Positions 35,403-44,181 of a stretch of 64,000 bases of DNA are shown piece by piece. The notes below the pieces were generated by a model, which saw only the letters and a program-made list of their open reading frames with translations, did no database searches and had not been told where the DNA came from. Source of the stretch: Vibrio hangzhouensis (GTDB taxonomy: Bacteria > Pseudomonadota > Gammaproteobacteria > Enterobacterales > Vibrionaceae). Where the stretch lies: the NCBI RefSeq assembly GCF_900107935.1, contig NZ_FNVG01000019.1, positions 1-64,000 on the forward strand, read 5' to 3'. Every line of letters begins with the position of its first letter. Position 1 is the first letter of the stretch. The translations under genes and the position numbers were made by a program.

Positions 35403-35867
35403 TTACTTTTGCTTACGGTTGATAGGCTCAACGTAGGCTAATGCCATATCCCAAGGTTGCTCAATCCAGCAATCTTGCGCGATATCGACAATGTACTCAT
35501 CCACAAGCTCAACACCTGCAGGTTTTGCACAAACAGTAACAAGTTTAGCTTTAGGGTACATTTCGCGGATCTTGCGCGCAGTGTCGCCACTGTCTACGAG
35601 ATCATCAACGATTAGGTAACCTTCACCATCATGCTCAGGTGCTTTTAGCACTGTCATGTCACGCTGATGATCGTGATCGTAGCTAGAGATACATACTGTA
35701 TCTACATAACGAATACCTAGCTCACGAGCCAGAATAGCAGCAGGAACCAGACCGCCACGACTTACGCCGATGATGCCTTTCCATTGCTCAGCTGGCATTT
35801 GACGCTCAGCAAGTTGACGGCAATATGCGTGCATATTGTCCCATGTGATGATGAATTTGTTAGCCAT
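35403..35867 (-). CDS. gpt: Xanthine-guanine phosphoribosyltransferase
   Basis: 154 residues. PRPP-binding motif YLIVDDLVDSGDTA and the hood region CWIEQPWDMALAYVEPI. Salvages guanine and xanthine. Thirty-one bases after a purine permease gene, so uptake and salvage are coupled. Confidence 0.96.
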   Translation of the reverse strand: MANKFIITWDNMHAYCRQLAERQMPAEQWKGIIGVSRGGLVPAAILARELGIRYVDTVCISSYDHDHQRDMTVLKAPEHDGEGYLIVDDLVDSGDTARKIREMYPKAKLVTVCAKPAGVELVDEYIVDIAQDCWIEQPWDMALAYVEPINRKQK

Positions 35868-35898
35868 AGTAAAAACCTAATTAAAACGTGTTCGTGTC

Positions 35899-37191
35899 TT
35901 ATGCTGCCACAATGTACTTGAAGATAAAGATTGCTGACATTACCCATACACTCATAGATACGTCGCGTCCTTTACCACTCAATGCCTTAATTGCAGCATA
36001 AGCGATGAAACCTAGAGAAATGCCTTCCGCGATTGAGAAAGTGAAAGGCATCAGCAAGCAAGTGACCACTACTGGCGCAGCTTCCGTAATGTCTCTCCAG
36101 TCAATGCCAACCAGACCAGACATCATTAGAATCGCTACGTAGAACAGTGCACCAGCCGTTGCATAAGCCGGGATCATGCCCGCCAAAGGCGAGAAGAATA
36201 AAGCAAGTACGAACAAAATGCCAACTACAACTGCAGTTAGACCTGTACGACCACCTGCGGCAACACCAGCCGTACTTTCTACATAAGAAGTTGTGTTTGA
36301 TGTACCTAGTAGTGCACCTACTGATGTCGCTGTTGAATCAGCCAATAGAGCTTTGTTCAGACGAGGAATTTTGCCATCTTTACCAATAAGGTCTGCTTTT
36401 TGAGCCACACCAACCAGCGTGCCCGCAGTATCGAACAAGTCAACAAATAGGAAAGCAAAAACAACTGAAATCATGCCAATCTCGAACACTGCCGAGAAAT
36501 CTAGCTGCATGAATGTTGGTGCGATGCTTGGTGGTGTCGACATGATGCCGCCCCACTGAACGTCACCAAAAACAAGGCCTAGGCCTGTCACTGCCAGGAT
36601 CGCAATCATTACCGCACCCTTCACGCCGCGGTGAACCAGAGCGATAGTGATAAAGAAGCCCACTGCTGCTAACGTCGCAGGAAGAGAAGTAATGTGACCT
36701 AGAGAAACCAATGTCGCAGGGTTGTCGACGACAATACCAGCATTTTTTAGTGCGATAAGCGCAAGAAACAAGCCAATACCTGCTGAGATACCGGTACGAA
36801 GCGACATGGGAATAGAGTTAATAATCCACTCACGAATTTTAAATATGCTGAGTAGAATGAACAGCACACCCGAGCAGAATACCGCTGCCAGCGCCACCTG
36901 CCATGTATAACCCATTCCCAAGACTACCGCGTAGGTAAAGAACGCATTGAGTCCCATACCAGGAGCCTGAGCGATTGGATAGTTCGCCACAAAGCCCATG
37001 ATAAAACAGCCGATAGCTGCTGCTAAACAGGTAGCAACGAATACTGCGCCGCGATCCATGCCTGCGTCAGCCAGAATAGCTGGGTTAACAAAAATAATGT
37101 AAGCCATCGTCAGGAAGGTTGTGATACCTGCGATGATCTCAGTGCGCACAGTTGTGCCATTTTCACTGAGCTTAAACAGCCTTTCGAGCAT
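35899..37191 (-). CDS. NCS2-family purine permease (AzgA-like)
   Basis: 430 residues, about 12-14 membrane helices. AzgA/PurP-type motifs: FVNPAILADAGMDRGAVF, QAPGMGLNAFFTYAVV and NTTSYVESTAGVAAGGRTG. Predicted proton symporter for adenine, guanine, hypoxanthine or xanthine; the choice between substrates cannot be read. Operon with gpt and a PurR-like box 24 bp before the start favour guanine/xanthine or hypoxanthine. Confidence 0.9.
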   Translation of the reverse strand: MLERLFKLSENGTTVRTEIIAGITTFLTMAYIIFVNPAILADAGMDRGAVFVATCLAAAIGCFIMGFVANYPIAQAPGMGLNAFFTYAVVLGMGYTWQVALAAVFCSGVLFILLSIFKIREWIINSIPMSLRTGISAGIGLFLALIALKNAGIVVDNPATLVSLGHITSLPATLAAVGFFITIALVHRGVKGAVMIAILAVTGLGLVFGDVQWGGIMSTPPSIAPTFMQLDFSAVFEIGMISVVFAFLFVDLFDTAGTLVGVAQKADLIGKDGKIPRLNKALLADSTATSVGALLGTSNTTSYVESTAGVAAGGRTGLTAVVVGILFVLALFFSPLAGMIPAYATAGALFYVAILMMSGLVGIDWRDITEAAPVVVTCLLMPFTFSIAEGISLGFIAYAAIKALSGKGRDVSMSVWVMSAIFIFKYIVAA

Positions 37192-37214
37192 AATCGAATC
37201 CCTAAAAGTGTAAA

Positions 37215-37230
37215 AAGTAAACGGTTGCGT
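37215..37230 (-). promoter_or_regulatory. PurR-like operator before the purine permease
   Basis: ACGCAACCGTTTACTT on the - strand matches 13 of 16 positions of the PurR consensus ACGCAAACGTTTTCGT and sits 24 bp upstream of the start codon. Confidence 0.55.
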
Positions 37231-37459
37231 AAACGATTGGCGCGAATTATAAGGTTATAAAAAGGCAAATTCCACCTAGAATTTAGACTCTAATCCAATT
37301 ATTTTCGCTTTCATATGAAACCTATCCGCTAACGATTAGTAACAATTTGAGACAGTTATCCAATCATCAGTTAGATCCAGTGTAGTAACTGAGCTTTCTG
37401 ATTGTCTGGTTTTTGCACAGTTTGTGAGGTAAATACGGCGGCTGGAGGGCGCATGAGGC
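37231..37459. other. Upstream region of the purine permease operon
   Basis: About 230 bp between the PurR-like box and the small RNA terminator. Should hold the permease-gpt promoter; no guanine riboswitch or further gene is visible. Confidence 0.4.
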
Positions 37460-37487
37460 AAAAAAAACGCCACTCTTTTGAGTGGCG
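37460..37487 (-). terminator. Terminator of the small RNA unit
   Basis: CGCCACTC/GAGTGGCG around a 4-nt loop, then eight T on the - strand; a textbook terminator of the Hfq-RNA kind. Confidence 0.85.
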
Positions 37488-37563
37488 GTAGAATAATCTG
37501 GTCATCAATTGGGGTAATATAACCAACAATAAATTCTAAATAATAGGGGTATAACTCGTTAAC

Positions 37564-37650
37564 TTATCTACCGAAGTAGACGTTGTACGCGAAGTCTTTT
37601 GTGTATACGTTTTGATTCGTCCAAAACATCGCGCTTGCTAAACCTTTCAT
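37564..37650 (-). CDS. 28-aa small protein in the VcdRP-like RNA
   Basis: Begins MKGLASAMFWTNQNVY and ends in VYFGR. It is aromatic-rich, with no signal peptide. AAGGTG precedes the ATG by 5 nt. Candidate counterpart of VcdP, reported to bind citrate synthase; this would need sequence comparison. Very short, but the ribosome binding site, independent promoter and terminator make it credible. Confidence 0.6.
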   Translation of the reverse strand: MKGLASAMFWTNQNVYTKDFAYNVYFGR

Positions 37651-37798
37651 AACATCACCTTCTGACAAAACATGAAAAAATTGCTTTGAGTCTCGGTTCC
37701 TTGGAGGCGATAAATCGGGCTCTAATCCTTGAACAATTTCGTTGAATCACTCAACTGTTCAAAAGAATACCATATTGAATTTAAATTACAAGCATAAA

Positions 37799-37814
37799 AG
37801 CGATCTGCATCACA
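37799..37814 (-). promoter_or_regulatory. CRP-like box upstream of the small RNA
   Basis: TGTGATGCAGATCGCT on the - strand: the left half TGTGA is perfect, the right half TCGCT weaker, and the inner GATC fits the consensus. Confidence 0.45.
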
Positions 37815-38080
37815 CTAATTTCATTTATGACCTTTTTTATTCATTATTCTGTAATTTTATTACAGATATTTATATCAATAATATGCCTTGAGTAGCATTT
37901 AGACTGACTGGAGTTCATAACAATGATCACCACACGTTTGCCCCATTTTACTACTACCTGTTTACAAGTAATGATATCCTTTGCTTCATCTTTAATAAGC
38001 TAGAAAATCAGATGGTCACATTGCAAAAGACTCAATCTGAGGATGAACTATCTAGCAAAGCCCGAGTAAAGGAGAGTTCC
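37815..38080. other. Upstream region of pepD
   Basis: 266 A/T-rich bases between the small RNA unit and the pepD start. It contains an inverted repeat TCTGTAAT…ATTACAGA (37850-37867), near which the pepD promoter may lie. No other gene. Confidence 0.4.
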
Positions 38081-39550
38081 GTGTCTGAATTCCATTCTGA
38101 AATCAGCAGCTTGTCACCTGCACCTGTTTGGCAGTTTTTCGATAAAATCTGCTCTATCCCTCACCCTTCTAAGCACGAAGAAGCGCTAGCTGAGTACATT
38201 GTAGGTTGGGCAAAAGAGCAAGGTCTTGAAGTCAAGCGCGATAAAACCGGTAACGTATTCATTAAAAAGCCCGCTACTGCTGGTATGGAAAACAAGAAAG
38301 GTGTGGTACTCCAAGCTCACATCGATATGGTACCGCAGAAAAATGAAGATACTGACCACGACTTCACGACAGATCCTATTCAGCCATACATCGACGGTGA
38401 ATGGGTAACAGCAAAAGGCACCACACTAGGAGCCGATAATGGTATCGGTATGGCCACATGTCTGGCGGTTCTGGCGTCTAACGACATCCAGCACGGCCCA
38501 CTTGAAGCACTACTGACAATCGATGAAGAAGCGGGCATGACAGGGGCATTTGGCCTTGAAGCAGGTTGGTTAGAAGGTGATATTCTTCTGAACACTGACT
38601 CTGAGCAAGAAGGCGAAGTCTACATGGGCTGCGCGGGAGGTATCGATGCAGCCTTGACGTTTGATATCACGCGTGACGCAGCGCCTCAAGGTTACATCGC
38701 TCGCCAATTGACACTTAAAGGTCTGAAAGGCGGACACTCTGGTTGCGATATCCATACTGGTCGTGGTAACGCAAACAAACTGTTGGGTCGTTTTTTGGCC
38801 GGTCATGCAAAGGAACTGGATGCACGCCTGATTGAGTTTCGTGGTGGCAGTCTGCGTAACGCGATTCCACGTGAAGGTTTTGTCACTCTGGCTTTGCCAG
38901 AAGCTAACCTTGGCAAACTGGAAGAGTTATACAGCTTCTACACCGAGTTGCTCAAATCTGAACTAGGCGCAGTAGAAACCGATATTGTGTCTTTCAATGA
39001 ACCGGCCGATCTTTCTGATGTCTTCTCCAGTGACTCTCAGTCACGCTTTATCGGGGCACTCAACGCCTGTCCAAATGGTGTTATTCGTATGAGCGACGAC
39101 ATCGAGGGTGTAGTGGAAACTTCTTTGAACGTTGGCGTGATCACGACTGAAGCAGACAAAGTTGAAGTGCTTTGCTTAATTCGTTCATTGATCGACTCTG
39201 GCCGCTCGCAAGTTGAGGGCATGCTGGCATCTATTGCAGAGCTTGCTGGTGCCACCATAGAGTGCTCAGGTGCATACCCGGGCTGGAAGCCAGATCCTGA
39301 ATCTGAAATCATGGCGCTTTTCCGTGATATGTATGAAGGTATCTACGGTCACAAGCCAAACATTATGGTGATCCACGCAGGTCTTGAATGCGGCCTGTTC
39401 AAAGAACCGTATCCGAACATGGACATGGTATCTTTCGGTCCAACAATTAAGTTCCCTCACTCTCCAGATGAGAAAGTGAAAATCGATACAGTTGAGCTGT
39501 TCTGGAACCAGATGGTTGCACTACTAGAAGCGATTCCTGCCAAGGCATAA
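38081..39550 (+). CDS. pepD: Aminoacyl-histidine dipeptidase (peptidase D)
   Basis: 489 residues from the GTG at 38081, which has AAAGGAGAG just upstream and aligns with the known Vibrio PepD start; an ATG 69 nt earlier adds an unsupported leader. M20 metallopeptidase: HIDMVPQ, GADNGIGMA, DEEAGMTG and NTDSEQEGEVYMGCAGG supply the zinc ligands and catalytic acid. Cleaves carnosine and other Xaa-His dipeptides in the cytoplasm. Ends at a strong terminator. Confidence 0.96.
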   Translation: MSEFHSEISSLSPAPVWQFFDKICSIPHPSKHEEALAEYIVGWAKEQGLEVKRDKTGNVFIKKPATAGMENKKGVVLQAHIDMVPQKNEDTDHDFTTDPIQPYIDGEWVTAKGTTLGADNGIGMATCLAVLASNDIQHGPLEALLTIDEEAGMTGAFGLEAGWLEGDILLNTDSEQEGEVYMGCAGGIDAALTFDITRDAAPQGYIARQLTLKGLKGGHSGCDIHTGRGNANKLLGRFLAGHAKELDARLIEFRGGSLRNAIPREGFVTLALPEANLGKLEELYSFYTELLKSELGAVETDIVSFNEPADLSDVFSSDSQSRFIGALNACPNGVIRMSDDIEGVVETSLNVGVITTEADKVEVLCLIRSLIDSGRSQVEGMLASIAELAGATIECSGAYPGWKPDPESEIMALFRDMYEGIYGHKPNIMVIHAGLECGLFKEPYPNMDMVSFGPTIKFPHSPDEKVKIDTVELFWNQMVALLEAIPAKA

Positions 39551-39573
39551 TCGCGTAAAACTCATCAAAGAAA

Positions 39574-39605
39574 AGCCGATGTTTAACCAAAACATCGGCT
39601 TTTTT
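39574..39605 (+). terminator. Terminator of pepD
   Basis: AGCCGATGTTT/AAACATCGGCT then five T. Confidence 0.88.
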
Positions 39606-39687
39606 GTTTAATATCAATTGGGGGTTTTGAGTTTCTTTATGACCCTGTGTATATTGAGACCAGTTATCATTTATAGAGAAAATCATT

Positions 39688-39894
39688 ATGCAAGTTTACG
39701 GTTGTTGTGAATTAGTTCGCGAAATTTACGCTCAGATTGGTAGTGGTGACCAGGCCTACATTCCACAAGCCATTTCATGCGCAGTTCGTGCGCTCAACGA
39801 TGTGGCAGCAGATGAAAATCTGCCAAAAGAAGTTCGCGAAAAAGCCGCCTTTGCTGCTGCGAATCTGTTGATATCTGACTTTGAAGACAAATAG
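39688..39894 (+). CDS. yaeP: YaeP family protein (UPF0253)
   Basis: 68 residues, helical, beginning MQVYGCCELVREIYAQIGSG. Matches the YaeP/UPF0253 family; function unknown. Nine bases before the next small gene, an operon arrangement like that of E. coli yaeP with a partner small gene. Confidence 0.85.
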   Translation: MQVYGCCELVREIYAQIGSGDQAYIPQAISCAVRALNDVAADENLPKEVREKAAFAAANLLISDFEDK

Positions 39895-39903
39895 GAGTCA
39901 GCA

Positions 39904-40095
39904 ATGAACCTAGCCAACTTTGAAACTATGGACCCGGTCATGCTGATGAGCATTGTCAATATGAAGCTTCGAGACGATTTTGGTGGCGATATTGATAAAC
40001 TGACCAGCTATTTCGACATCAGCAAACCTGCACTCATCGACAAGTTGGCCAGTGCTGGCTTTGAATTCTTACCAGAGGCTGGTCAGTTCAGGTAA
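39904..40095 (+). CDS. DUF4250 family small protein
   Basis: 63 residues containing DPVMLMSIVNMKLRDDFG and LTSYFDISKPALIDKLASAG, typical of DUF4250. Helical with a likely three-helix fold; role unknown. AGGAG box before the ATG. Confidence 0.8.
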   Translation: MNLANFETMDPVMLMSIVNMKLRDDFGGDIDKLTSYFDISKPALIDKLASAGFEFLPEAGQFR

Positions 40096-40100
40096 CAAGA

Positions 40101-40138
40101 GCCGCCAGACTCTTTATGCTTTAGGTCTGGCGGCCTTT
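40101..40138. terminator. Terminator between DUF4250 gene and NSS transporter
   Basis: GCCGCCAGAC (40101-40110) pairs perfectly with GTCTGGCGGC (40125-40134); a short CTTT tail follows on the + strand. Confidence 0.7.
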
Positions 40139-40150
40139 CCCTATTTCAGC

Positions 40151-41524
40151 TTAACCAAATGATGCCCAGATCACTGTCATCACCAGAATCGGACAAACGA
40201 ACTTGACATAAAGAGGCCAGATTTTTCCGAACCACCCCAACTGGAAGTCCGGACAACCCTGTTCCAGTTCTTTGATTTTGCTAGCCCGACTCCACACCCA
40301 ACCACCAAACAGGCAGAACAGGAGTGCTGCGATAGGCTGTAAGTACTGGGTCGCGACCATGGCAACCAATCCAAACATGTCAGCAAAATTAAACACGATG
40401 TAGATACTAAACAAGGCAATCAAAGTACCGAGTACCCAACTGGTTTTCTTTCGACCGGTATCAAAGCGTTCATCCACCAGGGCAACCGGACACTCGAGCA
40501 TTGAAATTGATGAAGTCAGGGCTGCGATAGTCAGCAGCAAAAAGAACACTACCGAGAAAATGAGTCCCAACAACCCTAATGACTCAAACATCAGAGGAAG
40601 AACCGTAAACACCAGTGTGTCAGAGCTCAGTAGTGAGCCATCATCTGCGTAGATTTGAACTCCTTTCTGCATGGCCACAAACATAGCAGGCATCACCACT
40701 AATCCAGCGATAAACGCGACTGACGTATCGACTAACGTCACATTCATTGCCATTTTTGGCAGATTCTCTTTCTTCGACAGATACGATCCATATATCAACA
40801 TGGAACAGCCCCCGATAGTGAGTGAGAAGAAGCCCTGTCCCATAGCCGCCAGAATAAGTTTTCTGTCCCATACTTTTTCAAAATCCGGGATCAGATAATG
40901 CTTTAATCCCTCTACGGCCCCCTGTTGCATCATGATATAGATGAAGAGCAATGCAAACAGAACGAACAGTGAGGGCATCAGGCGCGTCGACCACTTTTCA
41001 ATGCCCTGTTTAACCCCTCCTTGAACAATGAGTACCGTGAAAAGATAAAACAACACAGTACCAAACACATTGCGCTCAGCACTGAATCCTTTCAACCATT
41101 CGGCTACCTGCTGTAAGCCAACAATGTCTGCCAGCGCACCCAGCAAGAAACAGATGAGCCATCCCCCTACAATCGAGTAAAAGGCCAATACTGCACAAGG
41201 CACGGCCAGCCCAATCCATCCCACTAAACCACCAATATGCTGACCGATTGGATGCTGGGTAACAGATTTCATACTATCTACTGGGTTCGCCTGACCGTGT
41301 CGACCTATCCCCATTTCGACCACTAACATAGGGAAGGCAACAACGAAAATCATCACCAGATAAACAAGCAAAAAGGCACCACCACCATTGCTTGCCGCCT
41401 GAGTTGGAAAGCCCCAGATGTTACCCAATCCCACAGCCGCGCCCGCTGCCGCCAGAATAAAGCCCAGTCTGGAACCAAAGTGCTCTCTCGGAGCTGAAGA
41501 TGTACTTGAAATATCCACTGTCAT
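40151..41524 (-). CDS. NSS-family sodium-dependent symporter, possibly for tryptophan
   Basis: 457 residues from the ATG at 41524 (a second ATG lies 6 nt earlier). LeuT-type: REHFGSRLGFILAAAGAAVGLGNIWGFP holds the first Na+/substrate helix in two blocks, and GQGFFSLTIGGC a later one; ~11-12 helices. Such proteins import amino acids with Na+. The TrpR-like operator over the start region points to an aromatic substrate, as in the NSS tryptophan transporter TnaT. No Shine-Dalgarno is visible: either a leaderless message or an unusual start. Confidence 0.85.
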   Translation of the reverse strand: MTVDISSTSSAPREHFGSRLGFILAAAGAAVGLGNIWGFPTQAASNGGGAFLLVYLVMIFVVAFPMLVVEMGIGRHGQANPVDSMKSVTQHPIGQHIGGLVGWIGLAVPCAVLAFYSIVGGWLICFLLGALADIVGLQQVAEWLKGFSAERNVFGTVLFYLFTVLIVQGGVKQGIEKWSTRLMPSLFVLFALLFIYIMMQQGAVEGLKHYLIPDFEKVWDRKLILAAMGQGFFSLTIGGCSMLIYGSYLSKKENLPKMAMNVTLVDTSVAFIAGLVVMPAMFVAMQKGVQIYADDGSLLSSDTLVFTVLPLMFESLGLLGLIFSVVFFLLLTIAALTSSISMLECPVALVDERFDTGRKKTSWVLGTLIALFSIYIVFNFADMFGLVAMVATQYLQPIAALLFCLFGGWVWSRASKIKELEQGCPDFQLGWFGKIWPLYVKFVCPILVMTVIWASFG

Positions 41525-41561
41525 TATCATAGTGTACTAGTTTGCTGGTACACTATGATAA
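41524..41561 (-). promoter_or_regulatory. Inverted repeat with TrpR-like core at NSS gene start
   Basis: Arms 41524-41540 and 41545-41561 are complementary with one mismatch. The core 41534-41551 reads GTACTAGTTTGCTGGTAC, close to trp operators (ACTAG-N4-CTAGT). It touches the start codon. Confidence 0.6.
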
Positions 41562-41834
41562 AAATGACTCCAGAGCAAATGTTTTAGTCGATAGCTCTGG
41601 CTTTTATTTACTATTCAATCGTAAATGTTTATAGACAGGGAGTTATTGGTGAAGAATTCAACCATACCGCTTAGAAGGCAAAAGAATCATCTAATGTGTT
41701 TGGCTACATTCATTGTGAGAGCTTAAGCAAAGTGCTTTTGGAAAGCGATCCCCAATTTCGTGAGGATCTTGGGTAATAGTCGTGCCCTCAACCCTGCATT
41801 CAGAGTATCGTTGACACCGTCTCGGGACCTATTA
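41562..41834. other. Intergenic region between NSS transporter and yggN
   Basis: 273 bp upstream of the NSS gene and downstream of yggN. A -35-like TTGCTC (complement near 41575) may drive the NSS gene. No gene or clear terminator. Confidence 0.35.
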
Positions 41835-42599
41835 TCAAATGGTAAACACCTGATAATCTTTCAACTCAGGAATCTTCTTCTGGAGTTGCTGTTCTTGTTC
41901 AGCCACCTCATTCAGGGAGTCACAATACTCTTTCGCCTGCAGCTTCAAAGACTCAGATTGCGCCTTCATTGTTTCTGACATTCGAGTTTTAAGTTCATCC
42001 ATCTGTCGCGAAAGCTCAGTCAGATTGAGGCCACCCTCATCTTTCATCTTTTCTTGCAACGCCGTAAATGCACTGCTAAAAAACTCTGTGTTAAACACTT
42101 CTTTGGCTTTCGCCAGATCTTGCTCCCAGTTGTCCATAAATGAACTGAAGGCTTCTGACTTCAGCACAAAGTCGCCGTCGTTCTCATAACGTGACTTGAT
42201 ATCCGCGAAAAACTCACCAACCGCCTGCTTCACATTTTGAAAAGCCTCAGAATTGTCGAAACTTTCCGCGACATCGTCAATAAGATCATTTGTAAGATCG
42301 AGACCGTTTTCTGCGAGCTCTTTCGCTTTCGGGACGTATTTATTCATATTCTCGCGATAACTGTCGAGAGCGTCCTGTTGCAACGAGTCCAGTTCAATCG
42401 CTCTTCCGTCGATATATAGATTGTTGTCTTCGTCAATGAGCACTTTGGATGATGATTTGACGATCTCAACCTGTTCACCGTCAAGATGGACTTCATTTTT
42501 GATGTCCACGCCACACTGACCAAACGCGTGTACATTATTCGCCATTAATGCAGTACCCAGAAAGACGATAGAGACTGCCGTTATTTGCCGTAGCTTCAT
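41835..42599 (-). CDS. DUF2884 family periplasmic protein (YggN-like)
   Basis: 254 residues with a Sec signal peptide (cut near VHAFG, ~25). Mature part is acidic and largely helical with long coiled-coil-like stretches (ELKTRMSETMKAQSESLKL) and two cysteines (GQCGVD, EYCDSL). I recognise the DUF2884/YggN family; function unknown. Confidence 0.82.
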   Translation of the reverse strand: MKLRQITAVSIVFLGTALMANNVHAFGQCGVDIKNEVHLDGEQVEIVKSSSKVLIDEDNNLYIDGRAIELDSLQQDALDSYRENMNKYVPKAKELAENGLDLTNDLIDDVAESFDNSEAFQNVKQAVGEFFADIKSRYENDGDFVLKSEAFSSFMDNWEQDLAKAKEVFNTEFFSSAFTALQEKMKDEGGLNLTELSRQMDELKTRMSETMKAQSESLKLQAKEYCDSLNEVAEQEQQLQKKIPELKDYQVFTI

Positions 42600-42621
42600 A
42601 ATAAATCCTAGTCAACAACGA

Positions 42622-43098
42622 TTATTCGATCGAGATAATAGCATAGTGACAGACCTTCCCTGCGATAGAAAGACTCACTTCCTCATCACGACTTTGTCCT
42701 AGCAGCGACTTTCCTAACGGAGAGTGCGGGGTTACCACTGTGACACCATAACCGGGTATACTTATCCCACCAGCACAAGGCAAAACAAAGTACCAGGCAG
42801 TGCGCTCTGAATCATCCTCCAACTGCACTAACGCTGTTAGCCCTACTTTATTGTCACCTGAAAATGGACGTAATACGGTTGTTCTAAGCGCCGTTATATC
42901 ATTCTTAACTTGTTCTAAACGCATTGCCTGCCCATGAGCAAGATAAGAGGCTTCTAAGGCCAGTGTGTCGTATTTATGCTCCGGCACTGTCTCCTCGTTT
43001 GTTGCTGCATCGACAGTCTGCTCCATCGCCGAGACTAAAGTCGCGACTTTACTTTCTAGCTCATCAATCACTGCACTCAGCAGCACTTTCTTATCCAT
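42622..43098 (-). CDS. GreA/GreB-like transcription elongation factor
   Basis: 158 residues from the ATG at 43098 (GAGG 6 nt upstream). N-terminal helical region that could form a Gre-type coiled coil (HKYDTLALEASYLAHGQ) and a C-terminal FKBP-like domain with VTPHSPLGKSLLGQSRDEEV, as in GreA/GreB/Rnk. The acidic tip needed for transcript cleavage is not clearly conserved, so it may modulate polymerase without cleavage. It starts one base after the dinB stop (TGATATG) and so should be part of the LexA-controlled transcript. Confidence 0.8.
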   Translation of the reverse strand: MDKKVLLSAVIDELESKVATLVSAMEQTVDAATNEETVPEHKYDTLALEASYLAHGQAMRLEQVKNDITALRTTVLRPFSGDNKVGLTALVQLEDDSERTAWYFVLPCAGGISIPGYGVTVVTPHSPLGKSLLGQSRDEEVSLSIAGKVCHYAIISIE

Positions 43099-43099
43099 A

Positions 43100-44170
43100 T
43101 CATTCCTCAAACATTGAAAGCTGCCGTGCCTGCTCCAAAGGCTCAAGCATCACACTAAGTCCTAGTAACCGAATCTCTCTGCCCTGCTGCCTTTGAAGAA
43201 CTTCACGAAGAAGCTGTCTAAAATAGGCAAGATCTAATTGGTTGTGAACGTGTTCAATGGTCGTCAGTTTAAAGTCCGCAAACTTTACCTTAATTCCCTG
43301 CTTGATGACATTGCGTTTCGGTTGAGCACGGTTTAGTCGTTCCTGCAACTCAGGGTAAAGCTTGTCTTCAATCACCTGCCAACACTCATCAAAGCTTTCG
43401 ATGTTGACGCTAAAAGTTCGCTCTACCCCTATGGATTTACGCTCTCTCTCAACTACGACTTCTCGCTCATCAATTCCATGACTCTTCTTCCACAGTGACG
43501 CCCCCAGGCGGCCAAAACGGACAATTAACTCACGGTAATCACTATTGCGTATGTCCAGACATGTGTAAAAACCCGCTTTGTTGAGCTTTTCTAAACTGAC
43601 CTTACCTACGCCTGAGATTTTGCCTAAGTCAAGCTCATCGACCACTTGCTGTACTTGACTTGGCGGAATAACGAACTGGCCATTGGGTTTGTTCATATCA
43701 GAAGCTATTTTCGCGAGAAACTTAAGGGGAGCGACCCCAGCAGATGCCGTCAGATGAAGTTCATTCCAGATATCATTACGGATACTTTGTGCTATGCGTG
43801 TTGCCGAGTTCTGACAGTGAGGTGAATCCGTAACATCAAGATAAGCTTCATCCAGTGACAAGGGTTCAATGAGAGAAGTATAGCGAGAAAAAATTTCCCG
43901 TATTTGCTTTGAAGTTTCTTTATAGACGTGCATTCTGCCAGGCACCAGAAGCAAGTTTGGACAAAGCTTCAATGCCTGCGCAGTCGGCATCGCTGAGCGC
44001 ACACCAAACTTTCTCGCCTCGTAATTGCATGTACTGATCACTCCGCGCTGGCGTTCACTACCGCCTACTGCCAGTGGTTTTCCTCGATAGTGGGGGTTGT
44101 CGCGCATCTCTACAGCTGCATAAAAACAATCCATATCCACATGAATAAATTTGCGAATGGTGTCTGACAC
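43100..44170 (-). CDS. dinB: DNA polymerase IV
   Basis: 356 residues, Y-family. Catalytic acids in HVDMDCFYAAVEMRD and LSLDEAYLDVT; helix-hairpin-helix GKISGVGKVSLEKL; C-terminal little-finger domain ending with a beta-clamp-like motif QLSMFEE. Error-prone translesion synthesis. A LexA box 11 bp before the start indicates SOS control. Confidence 0.96.
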   Translation of the reverse strand: MSDTIRKFIHVDMDCFYAAVEMRDNPHYRGKPLAVGGSERQRGVISTCNYEARKFGVRSAMPTAQALKLCPNLLLVPGRMHVYKETSKQIREIFSRYTSLIEPLSLDEAYLDVTDSPHCQNSATRIAQSIRNDIWNELHLTASAGVAPLKFLAKIASDMNKPNGQFVIPPSQVQQVVDELDLGKISGVGKVSLEKLNKAGFYTCLDIRNSDYRELIVRFGRLGASLWKKSHGIDEREVVVERERKSIGVERTFSVNIESFDECWQVIEDKLYPELQERLNRAQPKRNVIKQGIKVKFADFKLTTIEHVHNQLDLAYFRQLLREVLQRQQGREIRLLGLSVMLEPLEQARQLSMFEE

Positions 44171-44181
44171 GATGTTATTTA

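Larger units (their letters stand above)
37460..37757 (-). ncRNA. Probable dual-function small RNA (VcdRP-like)
   Basis: Self-contained unit on the - strand: CRP-like box (37799-37814), a possible promoter (-10 TATTCT at 37764-37769, -35-like TTGTAA 16 bp upstream), a 5' hairpin (37727-37763, TTGAACA arms), a 28-codon ORF with a good ribosome binding site, a tail with two exposed C-runs (complement of 37511-37514 and 37546-37549) and a strong terminator. This layout matches what I recall of V. cholerae VcdRP, a carbon-controlled RNA that both encodes a ~29-residue peptide binding citrate synthase and pairs with sugar-transport mRNAs. The identity is an inference from layout, not from alignment. 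The 5' end is approximate. Confidence 0.6.

Noticed and set aside
37192..37460. Purine riboswitch upstream of the permease
   Set aside because: No purine-riboswitch pattern seen; a PurR-like box explains control better.
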